In this document: positions 27,073-36,143 of the stretch, piece after piece
Layout of the letters: each line of letters starts with the position of its first letter
Numbering within the stretch: the stretch's first letter is position 1
NCBI RefSeq assembly: GCF_000337175.1
Contig: NZ_AOIJ01000063.1
Coordinates: 17,373 to 81,372, forward strand
DNA length: 64,000 nucleotides
Source of the DNA: Natrinema gari JCM 14663
GTDB taxonomy: Archaea; Halobacteriota; Halobacteria; Halobacteriales; Natrialbaceae
Direction: 5' to 3'
The notes under the pieces: generated by a model
Database searches by the model: none
The model's input: only the letters and a program-made list of their open reading frames with translations
Told to the model about the DNA's origin: nothing
Position numbers and translations under genes: made by a program

Positions 27073-27166
27073 GGTCAGTATCAGCGGCCGCCGAGTTTTG
27101 TCCTGTCGCCTGAATGGTTCACAGCGTTTACATAGCGTTTATGTAGTAGGGCGGGTCGGATCACCT

Positions 27167-27832
27167 ATGAAACAGGAATTAGGGGCCCTCGCTCGAGCGC
27201 TATCGCTGCCGTACTACGACGATGCGCTTCCGGCACACGATCAGTTCCATGCCAGTCGGGTTCGTGCCCTTTCCGAACGAGTGGCCGACGAGCACGAGCG
27301 AACCGTCGATAGAGGCGTGCTGACTGCAGCGGCGTGGTTGCACGACATCGGCCGCCCGCTGGAGCGACGGGGAGTGATCGAAAATCACGGCGAATGGGCT
27401 GCAGCGGAAGCGAAAGACCTGCTCGAGGCTGAGGCGGTGGCGACTGATCGGCTCGATGCGATCCAGCACTGTCTCCGAACGCACAGCATTCGGTCTTGTT
27501 CGCCGGAGCCGGAGACGCTCGAGGCGAAGATACTCTTCGACGCGGATAAACTGGAAGCGACCGGTGCGGTCGGTCTCGTCCGGATGGCTTGTATCGTCGG
27601 CGAGAGATCGGGCCGTGCAGGCGAGACGTACGCAGTGATCGATACTCCGGCAGTTGACGGGGAGGTTTCGTCGGAGCTTCCGGACATCACTCTCCTTCGA
27701 GAGTGGGCAGCAGAGCGGCTAGAGCAGTTGTATACGCCACCCGGACGACGCCTCGGAACGTCTCGCTGGCGTTTCATGAAGGAATTCTTCACACAGTTTA
27801 CGAACGAGATCGCCATCGAACCGGCGGAATAA
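27167..27832 (+). CDS. HD domain phosphohydrolase
   Basis: Encodes 221 aa from ATG 27167. HD-superfamily metal ligands are visible: HDQFHASRV near the N-terminus, LHDIGRPLERRG, HCLRTHSIRS and FDADKLEATG. The order H...HD...H...D fits metal-dependent phosphohydrolases of the YedJ/PglZ-like small HD type. The start is supported by TATA-like gcgtttatgtag around 27135-27146. It lies between two groups of ORB-like repeats, within the putative origin; a nucleotide-related role would fit but is not shown. Confidence 0.82.
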   Translation: MKQELGALARALSLPYYDDALPAHDQFHASRVRALSERVADEHERTVDRGVLTAAAWLHDIGRPLERRGVIENHGEWAAAEAKDLLEAEAVATDRLDAIQHCLRTHSIRSCSPEPETLEAKILFDADKLEATGAVGLVRMACIVGERSGRAGETYAVIDTPAVDGEVSSELPDITLLREWAAERLEQLYTPPGRRLGTSRWRFMKEFFTQFTNEIAIEPAE

Positions 27833-27927
27833 TCCGTAGAACCGACGGTAGCGTAGAATTGACGGAAGAACCCGTCGAACCGATCCCCCTGCATGCCAGT
27901 CCACTCCCCCCACCTCCGTTCAGTTGC

Positions 27928-27960
27928 TTTTCACTCTGAACAGGGGGTGGGGGTCCCGTC
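27928..27960 (+). repeat. ORB-like element 1
   Basis: TTTTCACTCTGAACAGGGGG then TGGGGGTCCCGTC. Longest G-tract of the set; near copy of the element at 25451-25482. Confidence 0.72.
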
Positions 27961-27990
27961 GTCCACTCCGGGACGCCGATAGCTGTCGGG

Positions 27991-28014
27991 CACCCCCGGT
28001 TCAGACTGAAAACG
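27991..28014 (-). repeat. ORB-like element 2 (inverted)
   Basis: Minus strand: CGTTTTCAGTCTGAACCGGG then GGTG. It faces element 3 in opposite orientation. Confidence 0.72.
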
Positions 28015-28033
28015 AGTCCGATTTCGGCGACTT

Positions 28034-28060
28034 GTTTCAGTCTGAACGAGGGGTGGGACG
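28034..28060 (+). repeat. ORB-like element 3
   Basis: GTTTCAGTCTGAACGAGGGG then TGGGACG. Identical to element 4 over 22 nt. Confidence 0.75.
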
Positions 28061-28116
28061 ATTTCACGTCCCGGAGCCGATCGAGGTGTCGAACCCACCC
28101 CCGGTGTGCCAACTGG

Positions 28117-28138
28117 GTTTCAGTCTGAACGAGGGGTG
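28117..28138 (+). repeat. ORB-like element 4
   Basis: GTTTCAGTCTGAACGAGGGG then TG. Same sequence and orientation as element 3, 83 nt away. Confidence 0.75.
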
Positions 28139-28352
28139 TCCGTCACCGTGCTGGCACGTTCCGATCGAGGGCGGTCGTTTCCGTCGTCGTGGCAATCCTA
28201 TCGTCCGAAGGCCGGCAGCCGCTACGACAGTCAGTCACTATACTACGTCAGTCAGTCACTATATAATCAACTCCTGAGACCTTATATTGAAACTTATGAC
28301 CTATGAGGGGCATCCGCCACGTTTATTTTGGTTTCCTCGGAACCTATTCCCA

Positions 28353-29609
28353 ATGTCCGACGAAGCCAACCCGTTCGAAAGTCTGCAATCGCAGATCGAC
28401 GACGCCGCCGCGTACCTCGATATCGGCGACGACGTGATCGAGCGGCTCAAACACCCCGAACGAGTCCTCGAAACGAACCTCACGATCGAACGCGACGACG
28501 GCGACCTTGAGCGATTCAAAGCCTTCCGGTCGCAGTTCAACGGTGATCGCGGCCCCTACAAGGGCGGGATTCGGTATCACCCGCAGGTCTCTCGCGACGA
28601 AGTCAAGGCGCTATCCGGTTGGATGACGTACAAGACCGCGATCGTCGACATTCCCCTCGGCGGCGGCAAGGGTGGCATCGTCATCGATCCCGACGACTAC
28701 TCCGAAGCGGAACTCGAGCGGCTCACCCGATCGTTCGGCAAAGAGCTCCGCCCGCTGATCGGCGAGGACCGGGACGTTCCCGCGCCCGACGTGAACACGG
28801 GTCAGCGGGAGATGAACTGGATCAAAGACACCTACGAGAACCTGGAGAACACGACCGAGCCGGGCGTCATCACCGGCAAGGCGCTCGACTCCGGCGGTAG
28901 CGAGGGTCGCGTGGAGGCGACCGGTCGCTCGACCGTTATCGCCGCCCGCGAAGCGTTCGACTACCTCGACAAGGATCTCGAGGGTGCGACCGTCGCGGTG
29001 CAGGGCTATGGCAACGCCGGCTGGATCGCCGCCAAACTGATCGACGAGATGGGCGCAACCGTCGTCGCTGCCAGCGACTCGAGCGGCGGCATCTACAACC
29101 CCGACGGCTTCGATCCGGTCGCGGCAAAGGAGCACAAAAACGAGACCGGGAGCGTCGTTGGCTTCGAGGGCAGCGAGGAGGCTGTCACCAACGACGACGT
29201 CCTCACCCTCGACGTCGACCTCCTGATCCCCGCGGCGCTCGAGAACGCGATCGACGCCGACCTCGCCGAAGCGGTCGAGGCCGATGTCATCTCGGAGGCC
29301 GCCAACGGGCCGCTGACACCCGCCGCTGACGAGGTGCTCGAGGGGAAAGACGTCTTCGTCATTCCGGATATCCTCGCGAACGCGGGCGGCGTCACGGTGT
29401 CGTACTTCGAGTGGGTCCAGAACCGCCAGCGCTTCTACTGGGCCGAGGAGCGGGTCAACGAGGAACTCGAGGGGATCATCGTCGACGCGTTCGACGCGCT
29501 GGTCGAGACCTACGAGCGCCACGATCTCGAGAACCCGCGAACCGCGGCGTACGTCGTTGCGATCCAGCGCGTCGCCGACGCCTTCGAGGAAGCCGGTAGC
29601 TGGCCCTGA
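28353..29609 (+). CDS. gdhA: glutamate dehydrogenase (Glu/Leu/Phe/Val family)
   Basis: Encodes 418 aa from ATG 28353. The catalytic lysine region PLGGGKGGI has Lys106, with further active-site residues in [11 protein letters not shown] (Lys70) and TYKTA (Lys94). The Rossmann motif [11 protein letters not shown] binds NAD(P). The C-terminal [17 protein letters not shown] block is typical. It catalyses reversible oxidative deamination of glutamate. TATA-like gtttatttt at 28319-28327 gives a short leader. The promoter lies in the AT-rich edge of the putative origin. Confidence 0.93.
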   Translation: MSDEANPFESLQSQIDDAAAYLDIGDDVIERLKHPERVLETNLTIERDDGDLERFKAFRSQFNGDRGPYKGGIRYHPQVSRDEVKALSGWMTYKTAIVDIPLGGGKGGIVIDPDDYSEAELERLTRSFGKELRPLIGEDRDVPAPDVNTGQREMNWIKDTYENLENTTEPGVITGKALDSGGSEGRVEATGRSTVIAAREAFDYLDKDLEGATVAVQGYGNAGWIAAKLIDEMGATVVAASDSSGGIYNPDGFDPVAAKEHKNETGSVVGFEGSEEAVTNDDVLTLDVDLLIPAALENAIDADLAEAVEADVISEAANGPLTPAADEVLEGKDVFVIPDILANAGGVTVSYFEWVQNRQRFYWAEERVNEELEGIIVDAFDALVETYERHDLENPRTAAYVVAIQRVADAFEEAGSWP

Positions 29610-29735
29610 TTCGGGACCCGTCGCTGTCGGTGAGACCGGCCGAAACTCGACAATCGGGCACTGATACTTCCTTCGACTGACAAACGATCACGGATGCAAC
29701 AGACACTTAGTACCCGACTCGACATCTGTAGGGAA

Positions 29736-30557
29736 ATGAATCGACGAACCGTCATCGCGGGGCTCGGGGCTGCCGGCCTCGCCGGCCTGTCGGGCTGTCT
29801 CGGGCTGCTCGGGATGGCCGAACACGAATCGTCACCCGCCGGGGTCGAGGCCGACGCCCGCGCTGAGACGGGCTACGAGCAATCCGCTATCGACGCGCTC
29901 TCCATCGATCGGGATGTCGGGCCGACGAACGAGACCGTCACGGTCACCAATCATATGACCAAACACGAGAAGGCCGTCGACATGGGGCCGCTCGGGAGTC
30001 AGCGCGGTGCCGTGTTCAACGTCCTGACGACGCCGCAGGTCAGCATCTTCGGCAAAGAACTCAATCCCATCGAGGAGATGTCCACGCAGGAACTGATGGA
30101 TCTCGTCAGGAGCAACTACGACGGAATTGACAACATTACCCACGACTCGGACTCCGATATCACGATCCTCGGACAGTCGACGACCCGGTCGCAGTTCACC
30201 GCCGACGCGGAGTTCGACGGCGCGGACATCCCCGTCATCATTGCCATCACCGAGGCCGTCGAGGCCGACGAGGATCTGCTCGTGACGATCGCCGTCTATC
30301 CCGAGTACGTCGAGCGCCAGGAGAACCCGAACGCCACGCAACTCGCCAAGGCAGTGACTACCGACGTGGACGAGGGGGCCTCGAGCGACGACGGCGGCTC
30401 CGACGCCGGTGATGTCGGGGTCCTCGACGAATCCGGAGGGACGGACGGACCCAATACCACCGACGACGACGGCGGCAGTAACGACACCGACACTACCGAC
30501 GGACGCGGCGACATCGAACTCGACGGCAACGTCAGCGACGACGACCTGCTTAGCTGA
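29736..30557 (+). CDS. Tat lipoprotein, DUF6517-like
   Basis: Encodes 273 aa from ATG 29736. A Tat-type signal (MNRRTVIAGLGAAG) ends in the lipobox LSGC, so the protein should be exported folded and lipid-anchored outside the cell. The globular part (about 40-205) includes VDMGPLGSQRGAVFNVLTTP, which fits the haloarchaeal DUF6517 family. The last 60 residues are a low-complexity Asp/Gly/Thr tail. Function unknown. Confidence 0.78.
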   Translation: MNRRTVIAGLGAAGLAGLSGCLGLLGMAEHESSPAGVEADARAETGYEQSAIDALSIDRDVGPTNETVTVTNHMTKHEKAVDMGPLGSQRGAVFNVLTTPQVSIFGKELNPIEEMSTQELMDLVRSNYDGIDNITHDSDSDITILGQSTTRSQFTADAEFDGADIPVIIAITEAVEADEDLLVTIAVYPEYVERQENPNATQLAKAVTTDVDEGASSDDGGSDAGDVGVLDESGGTDGPNTTDDDGGSNDTDTTDGRGDIELDGNVSDDDLLS

Positions 30558-30644
30558 TCTCGACCGAGCGCGTGCGGATCGCGACCGTACTCGAGGTACG
30601 TCGAGAGGCTCGGTTTGACCGTCCCCGGGCCCGGAGCCGCCCGC

Positions 30645-31904
30645 TTACCAGCCGTCCTCGTCGTCTTCGTCGCTGTCGTCCGACCACCCCTCTCGAGACT
30701 CGGTGTCGTCGGGGTCGTCGTTCCAGCCATCTGTCTCGTCGGTGTCGTCGTCCCAACCGCTCGGACTGTCCCACCCACTCGTGTCGTCTCGGTCGTCGTT
30801 CCGGCCGCTCGGATCGTCCCAGCCGGCCGTGTCGTCCCGGTCGCTCAAGCGGTCCGAACCCGGATCGGTGCCCCCAAACCCGGCGGGACCGTTTCCGCCG
30901 CGATCGCCGCCATCGACCGGCCCGCCGCCGCGGACCGCCCCGCGTCGGTCAGGGATGAGATCGAGATCGGCGTCGGTATCGCCGAGGAGCAACAGCGCGT
31001 AGTAGCGGAAGTAGGTCTCGACCGGGACGTAGAGCAGCGACGCCAGGAGCAAAAGGAGGACGAGTCCGACGACGCCGAGCAGGATGGCCAGGACGAGTCC
31101 CGCGGTATCGAACGCGATCACCAACAGGACGCCGACGATCACGAACGGGATCGCCAACACCAGTCCACTGAGGCCGATAATAATCGTGGCGGCGGTGCCG
31201 ATGACGAACTGGAGAATCCAAACCAGCAGGAGGTAGACGACGTAGTCGCTCCAGTTCGCCGTCATCGTCGACCAGAATTGCCCCCAGCCGTCGCGGACGC
31301 CGCGATCCGTCAGTAGCATGATCGGCGCGACGAACTCGGTGGTAAACCGCATCGTGATAGCGTAGAGCAAGCCCAGGACGATCGCGTAGACGAGATAGAG
31401 TAAGAGCACCCCCATCGAAAGACCGTCGAGGTCCGCTTCCATCGAGAGCAGGAAGACCGCGGCCGGAGCGATGGCGACAACCGCCAACAGCACCCGGAGA
31501 CCGAATCGGAACAGGAACAACCACAGTCCCTTACCGAGGTTTGCGGAGAAATAGCGCCGCACGTGGACCTCGGACGACCGAAGCGACTCGAGGAAGACGA
31601 ACTCCATGACAGCGCTGATGAACTCATAGAGCAACCAGAGTACCACGACGATCGCGACGATCACGAGCGCCCAGAAGAGCAGTTCCTCGCCGGCTATGCC
31701 GCCGAATTCCTGCGACTGCTCTTCGACCATCGGATCGTCGGTGACCGTCCCGGTGTCCCCGCCCGGGATCGTCGGCCCGCCCAGGCCGAGCGAACTCACG
31801 AAGAAGACGATCAGCGCGAGCCTGAGCCACGTCCCCGTTCGAAACGGCGTTAGCCGGGTCCGGGTCACGTCGATAGCGTCCCCGAGATCGTCGATGGCGT
31901 CCAT
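30645..31904 (-). CDS. polytopic membrane protein with Trp/Asp repeat tail (DUF7544-like)
   Basis: Encodes 419 aa from ATG at 31902-31904 (MDAIDDLGDAIDVTRTRLTP). About six hydrophobic segments lie between residues 26 and 310. The N-terminal helix and RYFSANLGKGLWLFLFRFG block resemble a haloarchaeal membrane family of unknown role. After residue 330 the protein becomes soluble, with repeats based on DDTSGWDSPSGW/DDDTDETDGWNDD to the end. The strongly acidic tail is presumably cytoplasmic. The longer frame from 32123 has unlikely composition. Confidence 0.72.
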   Translation of the reverse strand: MDAIDDLGDAIDVTRTRLTPFRTGTWLRLALIVFFVSSLGLGGPTIPGGDTGTVTDDPMVEEQSQEFGGIAGEELLFWALVIVAIVVVLWLLYEFISAVMEFVFLESLRSSEVHVRRYFSANLGKGLWLFLFRFGLRVLLAVVAIAPAAVFLLSMEADLDGLSMGVLLLYLVYAIVLGLLYAITMRFTTEFVAPIMLLTDRGVRDGWGQFWSTMTANWSDYVVYLLLVWILQFVIGTAATIIIGLSGLVLAIPFVIVGVLLVIAFDTAGLVLAILLGVVGLVLLLLLASLLYVPVETYFRYYALLLLGDTDADLDLIPDRRGAVRGGGPVDGGDRGGNGPAGFGGTDPGSDRLSDRDDTAGWDDPSGRNDDRDDTSGWDSPSGWDDDTDETDGWNDDPDDTESREGWSDDSDEDDEDGW

Positions 31905-32058
31905 AGTACCCCACGCTAGCATCGACACAGCGATAATACTACTGTTCTGACGGCCCCATCCGGCACGAAACGAGTGCGGCCCCGCCCGCCTGAGATCGAA
32001 TACGTTCCCCCGGTAACACTTCGAGGGGCATTTAACGCCGACCGTCGACAGATTCCGT

Positions 32059-32868
32059 ATGGACATCCGCCGGCTCGCACGTGGATCGATCGAGTGGAGC
32101 CGCATCGAGCGTGTCGTCCGCACGCTGGCGGATCGCTACGACCGCGAGGAGGTCCGTGTCGAATTCCTCGAGGCCGACAACTGGCTGTCGACGCCGTGTG
32201 TTATCGACGACGAATGGTTCGTCAAAATCGTCTCCAGACAGAACGCTCTGGTCCACGCGGTGTTGACGACCGGCCGGAACGTGGGTGCCTTCTCCTCGGG
32301 CACCGAGGGGTTTTTCGACCGGTTCGACACGCCTCGCGAGATGGTCGAACACGAGTACGCGGCGACCGAACGGATGCAGGAGATCGGTCTCAACGCGCCC
32401 CGCCCCATCGACGCCTTCGAGGTCAACGGGCTGGGCGTCCTCGTCCTCGAGTATCTCCCGGATTTCCGGTCGCTCGACGACGTCTCCGACGACGTGGTCG
32501 CCCGGCGAGCGCCCGAACTGTTCGCTATGCTCGCCACGCTCCACGAACACGGGCTCGCCCACGGCGACCTGCGGGCGGAGAACGTCCTGCTCTGTGACGA
32601 CGAGTTCTACTTCATCGACGCGACCAGCGTCCACGACGACCGCGTCGACGAGACGACGGCCTACGATCTGGCCTGTGCGCTGGCCATTCTCGAGCCACGG
32701 ATCGGACCGCGGGAAGCCGTCGACGCGGCCACGACCGCCTACGAGCCCTCGCAGCTGCTCGCCGCGCGGGAGTTCCTCGACTTCGTCCGGCTCCGCCCCG
32801 ACCACGAGTTCGACTCGACGACCTTGCGCAGCGAACTCGAGAAGGCGGCCGATCTGGGCGGTAGCTGA
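32059..32868 (+). CDS. RIO1-like atypical protein kinase
   Basis: Encodes 269 aa. The catalytic loop HEHGLAHGDLRAENVLL and metal-binding FIDATSV (DFG equivalent) identify a RIO/ABC1-type kinase. The ATP-binding N-lobe lysine is probably in EWFVKIVSRQ, and the hinge is VLVLEYLP. The glycine-rich loop is weak, as is usual for the group. Ribosome-linked RIO1 or a haloarchaeal paralogue are both possible. TATA-like catttaac at about 32029-32036 is 26 nt upstream, so the transcript is leaderless. Confidence 0.82.
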   Translation: MDIRRLARGSIEWSRIERVVRTLADRYDREEVRVEFLEADNWLSTPCVIDDEWFVKIVSRQNALVHAVLTTGRNVGAFSSGTEGFFDRFDTPREMVEHEYAATERMQEIGLNAPRPIDAFEVNGLGVLVLEYLPDFRSLDDVSDDVVARRAPELFAMLATLHEHGLAHGDLRAENVLLCDDEFYFIDATSVHDDRVDETTAYDLACALAILEPRIGPREAVDAATTAYEPSQLLAAREFLDFVRLRPDHEFDSTTLRSELEKAADLGGS

Positions 32869-33043
32869 CGGACGCCGGCGACGAGCGCCATCCCGATATG
32901 GCGGACGCTCCGCCGGAGGGAGAACGACCCGTCACCGAAGATCGCGGCGAGGAGGAAGACCGGTGACCGGCCGCGGGGTAGCCCATCCGGCCGCCGCTGG
33001 CATCAGTATTCGGTGTGGGGTTGCTTCGACATCGGCGTGTGGT

Positions 33044-33217
33044 TTATCGCATGCCGTCCAGCGTCCGGACCGTATCCGACATGATCCAGGCCGTTTCGCT
33101 GTCTGGTTCCTCGAGACAGATCGCGAAAAACGAGTCCCGGCCGTCGTCGACGGTGATGCGGTACCCGTGACTCGTCAGCGGTTGGCTCTCGTCGGTGCGG
33201 GATTCAGGGGAGGTCAC
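33044..33217 (-). CDS. 57-aa conserved protein (DUF7331-like)
   Basis: Encodes 57 aa from GTG at 33215-33217 (VTSPESRTDESQ). The core GYRITVDDGRDSFFAICLEE and TAWIMSDTVRTLDGMR looks like a compact beta domain conserved in haloarchaea. The reading frame stays open upstream to 33559, but that part lacks the acidic composition of haloarchaeal proteins, so the short form is preferred. Function unknown. Confidence 0.6.
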   Translation of the reverse strand: MTSPESRTDESQPLTSHGYRITVDDGRDSFFAICLEEPDSETAWIMSDTVRTLDGMR

Positions 33218-33689
33218 ACGCGTCTTCGGAGACGCCAGCGGATAACGAACACGATTCGGAACGGAGCCGAGAGTGCCTGACACGGACGTTCGGTGGCGTT
33301 CCCGTCGGGCGATCGGCCTCCGAACCGGCTGTCGATCGCCCGACGGGAGCGGGTCGAATACCGCCACGACCCATGCGTGTAAGTCACCAGCAAGGAGTTC
33401 ACTGCGCCCGTCGTACCATCCCGTCCGAGCCAGCAACTCGCCGACCAGGGACACAGTCACTACAGCGGCGGCGAATGGACGCCCGCCGACGGCGGGCGTA
33501 CTGCGAGCGGTCAAACATACCTCGACGAGGCACGCGACCGGCTTCTCGAGACACAGCACTGACTCCCACGACCCCGTGGGCGAGGGCCATGAGGCCCAGT
33601 TGCCCCGTCAGGACCGGCGAACCGCGGCCCTCTCAGTTTCTACTCGCGAACGAACCGCTTATCAGCCGTTTCGTGGAAGGGGTGAGTAC
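33218..33689. other. 472-nt region with a start-less open frame
   Basis: Frame 33383-33562 (+) runs 59 codons after a stop, with coding-like composition toward its end (GEWTPADGGRTASGQTYLDE then ARDRLLETQH), but it has no ATG, GTG or TTG. It may be a gene remnant or chance. I see nothing else in the region except the GlmU-like promoter (cttatca near 33656). Confidence 0.4.
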
Positions 33690-34871
33690 ATGAAGGCAGT
33701 CGTTCTCGCGGCGGGTCAGGGAACGCGGATGCGACCGCTGTCGGAATCGGTGCCGAAGCCAATGCTGCCGGTCGCCGACCGACCGCTCGCGGCCCACACC
33801 GTCGACGCGGCGATCGACGCTGGAGCCGCCGAAATCGTCCTCGTGATCGGTTACGAGGGCGAGACGGTCCGTGACTACTTCGGCCCCGAGTACCGGGGCG
33901 TCCCGGTCTCCTATGCGGTCCAGGAAGAACAGGCCGGGACCGCCGACGCCGTCGACGCTGCCAGTCCCCATCTCGAGGGGCCCTTCGCCGTCCTCAACGG
34001 CGACAATCTCTACGATCCGGCGGCGATCGACCGGCTGTTCGACGCCTGTCCGGCCGTCTGCGCGATCGAGGTCGACGAGCCGCGCAACTACGGCGTCCTC
34101 AGCACCGCCGACGGCAGCGTCACCGGGATCGTCGAGAAACCCGACGAACCGCCGACGAACCTCGCCAACGCCGGGGCCTACGCGTTCCCGGCCGCGGCCC
34201 GGGAGTGGCTCGCGGTGCCCGCGAGCGAGCGCGGTGAACACGAGATCACCGATGTCGTCGCGCGGGTGATCGACGAATACGACGTGACGCCGGTGACCTT
34301 AGAGCGGTGGCTGGACGTCGGCCGCCCCTGGGAGTTACTCGCGGCCAACGAGTGGCATCTCGCCGAACTCGACGGCCGGATCGACGGCGACGTGAGCGAC
34401 GACGCCCACCTCGAGGGCGAGGTCGTCGTCGAGGCGGGTGCGACGGTCGAACCCGGCGTCGTGATCGAAGGGCCGGCCCTGATCCGCGAGGGTGCGGAGG
34501 TCGGGCCCAACGCCTACGTCCGCGGCGCGACGCTGATCGACCGGGATGCGGAGATCGGTCACGCGGTCGAAATCAAAAACAGCGTCGTCTCGCGCGGGAC
34601 GTCGGTCAGTCACCTCTCGTACATCGGCGACAGCGTCCTGGGTCGGGACGTCAATGTCGGCGCGGGGACGAACGTGGCGAACCTCCGCCACGATGACGCA
34701 GACATTGAGTTCACCGTCAAAGGCGACCGCGTCTCGACGGGACGGCGGAAGTTCGGCGTCGTCGCCGGCGATAGGGTCAAGACCGGTATCAACACGAGTC
34801 TGACGCCCGGGCTGCGACTCGAGGCCGGCGCGACCACGATGCCCGGCGAAACCGTCGAGCGGGATCGGTAA
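33690..34871 (+). CDS. glmU: GlmU-like bifunctional nucleotidyltransferase/acetyltransferase
   Basis: Encodes 393 aa. The N-terminal nucleotidyltransferase has LAAGQGTRMRPLSESVPKPM (residues 6-25) and a metal-binding LNGDNLYD. From about residue 230 a left-handed beta-helix follows, with hexapeptide repeats (GEVVVEAGATVEPGVVIEGP). Archaeal homologues convert glucosamine-1-phosphate to UDP-GlcNAc, the donor for surface glycans. Some haloarchaeal paralogues may be glucose-1-phosphate thymidylyltransferases, so substrate is not certain. SD-like GGAAGGGGTGAG precedes the ATG. Confidence 0.85.
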   Translation: MKAVVLAAGQGTRMRPLSESVPKPMLPVADRPLAAHTVDAAIDAGAAEIVLVIGYEGETVRDYFGPEYRGVPVSYAVQEEQAGTADAVDAASPHLEGPFAVLNGDNLYDPAAIDRLFDACPAVCAIEVDEPRNYGVLSTADGSVTGIVEKPDEPPTNLANAGAYAFPAAAREWLAVPASERGEHEITDVVARVIDEYDVTPVTLERWLDVGRPWELLAANEWHLAELDGRIDGDVSDDAHLEGEVVVEAGATVEPGVVIEGPALIREGAEVGPNAYVRGATLIDRDAEIGHAVEIKNSVVSRGTSVSHLSYIGDSVLGRDVNVGAGTNVANLRHDDADIEFTVKGDRVSTGRRKFGVVAGDRVKTGINTSLTPGLRLEAGATTMPGETVERDR

Positions 34872-35261
34872 TCGTCGGTCACCGTCACGCTCCGTATCGT
34901 CACGCGCCGCTCGGCCCAGCACTTCGAGTTCGCGCTGCCCGGCGAACGGGCTGTACAGGGAGACACGTTCGGCCGATCCCGACCCGACCGGGTCGGACCG
35001 GTCCCCGAACTCGTAGACGGCGGTCGGTCCGAGACGGGTCCCTCGAGTGAGGACGGTCGAACGGAGGAGACGAGGCGAAAGGTGGGACGAGGAGACGGAT
35101 GTGGGCGTGGTCGCTCGGTTCCCGCGGGAAACCGAGCGCGCGACGGGCCGGAGCGACGCGCAATGCCGGGGAGACGTGAAAAGCGTCTATGCCGGCGATC
35201 GTACCAACGGCGTGCCGAAATAAAAAGTCAGCGGTCGGCGAGGGTGTCGGACCGGCGTCGA
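34872..35261. other. 390-nt convergent intergenic region with a long hairpin
   Basis: Lies between the 3' ends of the GlmU-like gene (+) and the nitrilase gene (-). Positions 35112-35138 form a hairpin with arms CGCTCGGTT/AACCGAGCG, extended inward by CCCG/CGGG with one bulged base. I see no secure coding sequence. The + frame from about 34878 (LRIVTRRSAQHFEFALPGE) has some coding character but no clear start. Confidence 0.5.
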
Positions 35262-36116
35262 TTACAGCCGTCGGTCTCGAAGCGCGGGGAACTCCTCGCG
35301 GACCGTCGCGACCGTCTCCGGCTCGATTTCGGTCATGACCAACGCCGGCTCGTCGCCGCTCGAGGCCAGTGACACGCCCCAGGGGTCGTAGACGTTCGAG
35401 CGACCCAACAGCGTGGCATCGTCGAACGTCCCGGCCCCGTTGATCGTCGCCACGTAGGCCTGGTTCTCGATCGCGCGGGCTCGCGAGAGGGTCCGCCAGT
35501 GTTCCACTCGTGGATAGGGCCACGCGCTGGGGACGAGCACCAGGTCGACGCCGTCGTCGACCAGCCGCCGATAGAGTTCGGGGAACCGCAGGTCGTAACA
35601 GGTCGTCACGCCGACGGTGACGTCGCCGATCGTCGCCGTGTCGATCCGTTCGCCGGGGACGAGCAGCTCCGATTCCGCGGATTCGTAGCCGAAGAGGTGG
35701 TGTTTCCGATAGATCAGTTGCAGATCGCCGCTGGCATCGAACAGCGCGGAGGTGTTCGCGAGCCCCTCGTCGGCGGGGGTATCGATGCGCTCGGTCGCCG
35801 ACAGATCCTCGACGATACTGCCCGCGAGAACGGCGATCCCGTGATCGGCCGCCGCCTCCCGGAGCCGGCCGAACGTGTCGCCCTCGAACGGCTCCGCAGT
35901 GCGCCCGTAGAGATCGAACGCGAAATAGCCCACGGTGAACAGTTCCGGCAGGGCGACCAGGTCCGCACCGCGATCGGCGGCTCGCGACACCGCCGCGAGC
36001 GCCCGGTCGACGTTCGTCTCGACCTCGCCGGCCTCGATGTGTATCTGTGCGAGCGCCAGCGTCAGCGCGTCCCCGCGATCGGCACCAGCGGCGTCGGCGT
36101 CCGTATCGAACGGCAT
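35262..36116 (-). CDS. carbon-nitrogen hydrolase (nitrilase superfamily)
   Basis: Encodes 284 aa. The catalytic triad is visible as Glu in LPELFTVGY, Lys in YRKHHLFGYE and Cys in VTTCYDLRFPELYR. The C-block matches omega-amidase/Nit2-like and beta-ureidopropionase-like members that hydrolyse small amides. The enzyme is cytosolic and usually oligomeric. The SRPBCC gene upstream on the same strand ends 27 nt before this start, so the two may be co-transcribed. The exact substrate cannot be inferred. Confidence 0.9.
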   Translation of the reverse strand: MPFDTDADAAGADRGDALTLALAQIHIEAGEVETNVDRALAAVSRAADRGADLVALPELFTVGYFAFDLYGRTAEPFEGDTFGRLREAAADHGIAVLAGSIVEDLSATERIDTPADEGLANTSALFDASGDLQLIYRKHHLFGYESAESELLVPGERIDTATIGDVTVGVTTCYDLRFPELYRRLVDDGVDLVLVPSAWPYPRVEHWRTLSRARAIENQAYVATINGAGTFDDATLLGRSNVYDPWGVSLASSGDEPALVMTEIEPETVATVREEFPALRDRRL

Positions 36117-36143
36117 GGTCTCACAGTCGCCGCTCCACCACCG

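Larger units (their letters stand above)
27833..28352. other. putative replication origin (ORB cluster plus AT-rich DNA)
   Basis: A 520-nt non-coding region with four ORB-like repeats (27928-27960, 27991-28014, 28034-28060, 28117-28138). AT-rich DNA follows at about 28215-28330, with a direct repeat (TCAGTCACTATA twice, at 28233 and 28251) that is a candidate unwinding element. Linkage to orc1/cdc6 1 kb away follows known haloarchaeal origins. Origin activity is inferred, not shown. Confidence 0.72.

Noticed and set aside
33218..33689. Possible SRP or RNase P RNA in this structured GC-rich gap
   Set aside because: None of the conserved cores I know (SRP helix 8 GGAAGGGAGC type, RNase P GAGGAAAGTC type) is present.
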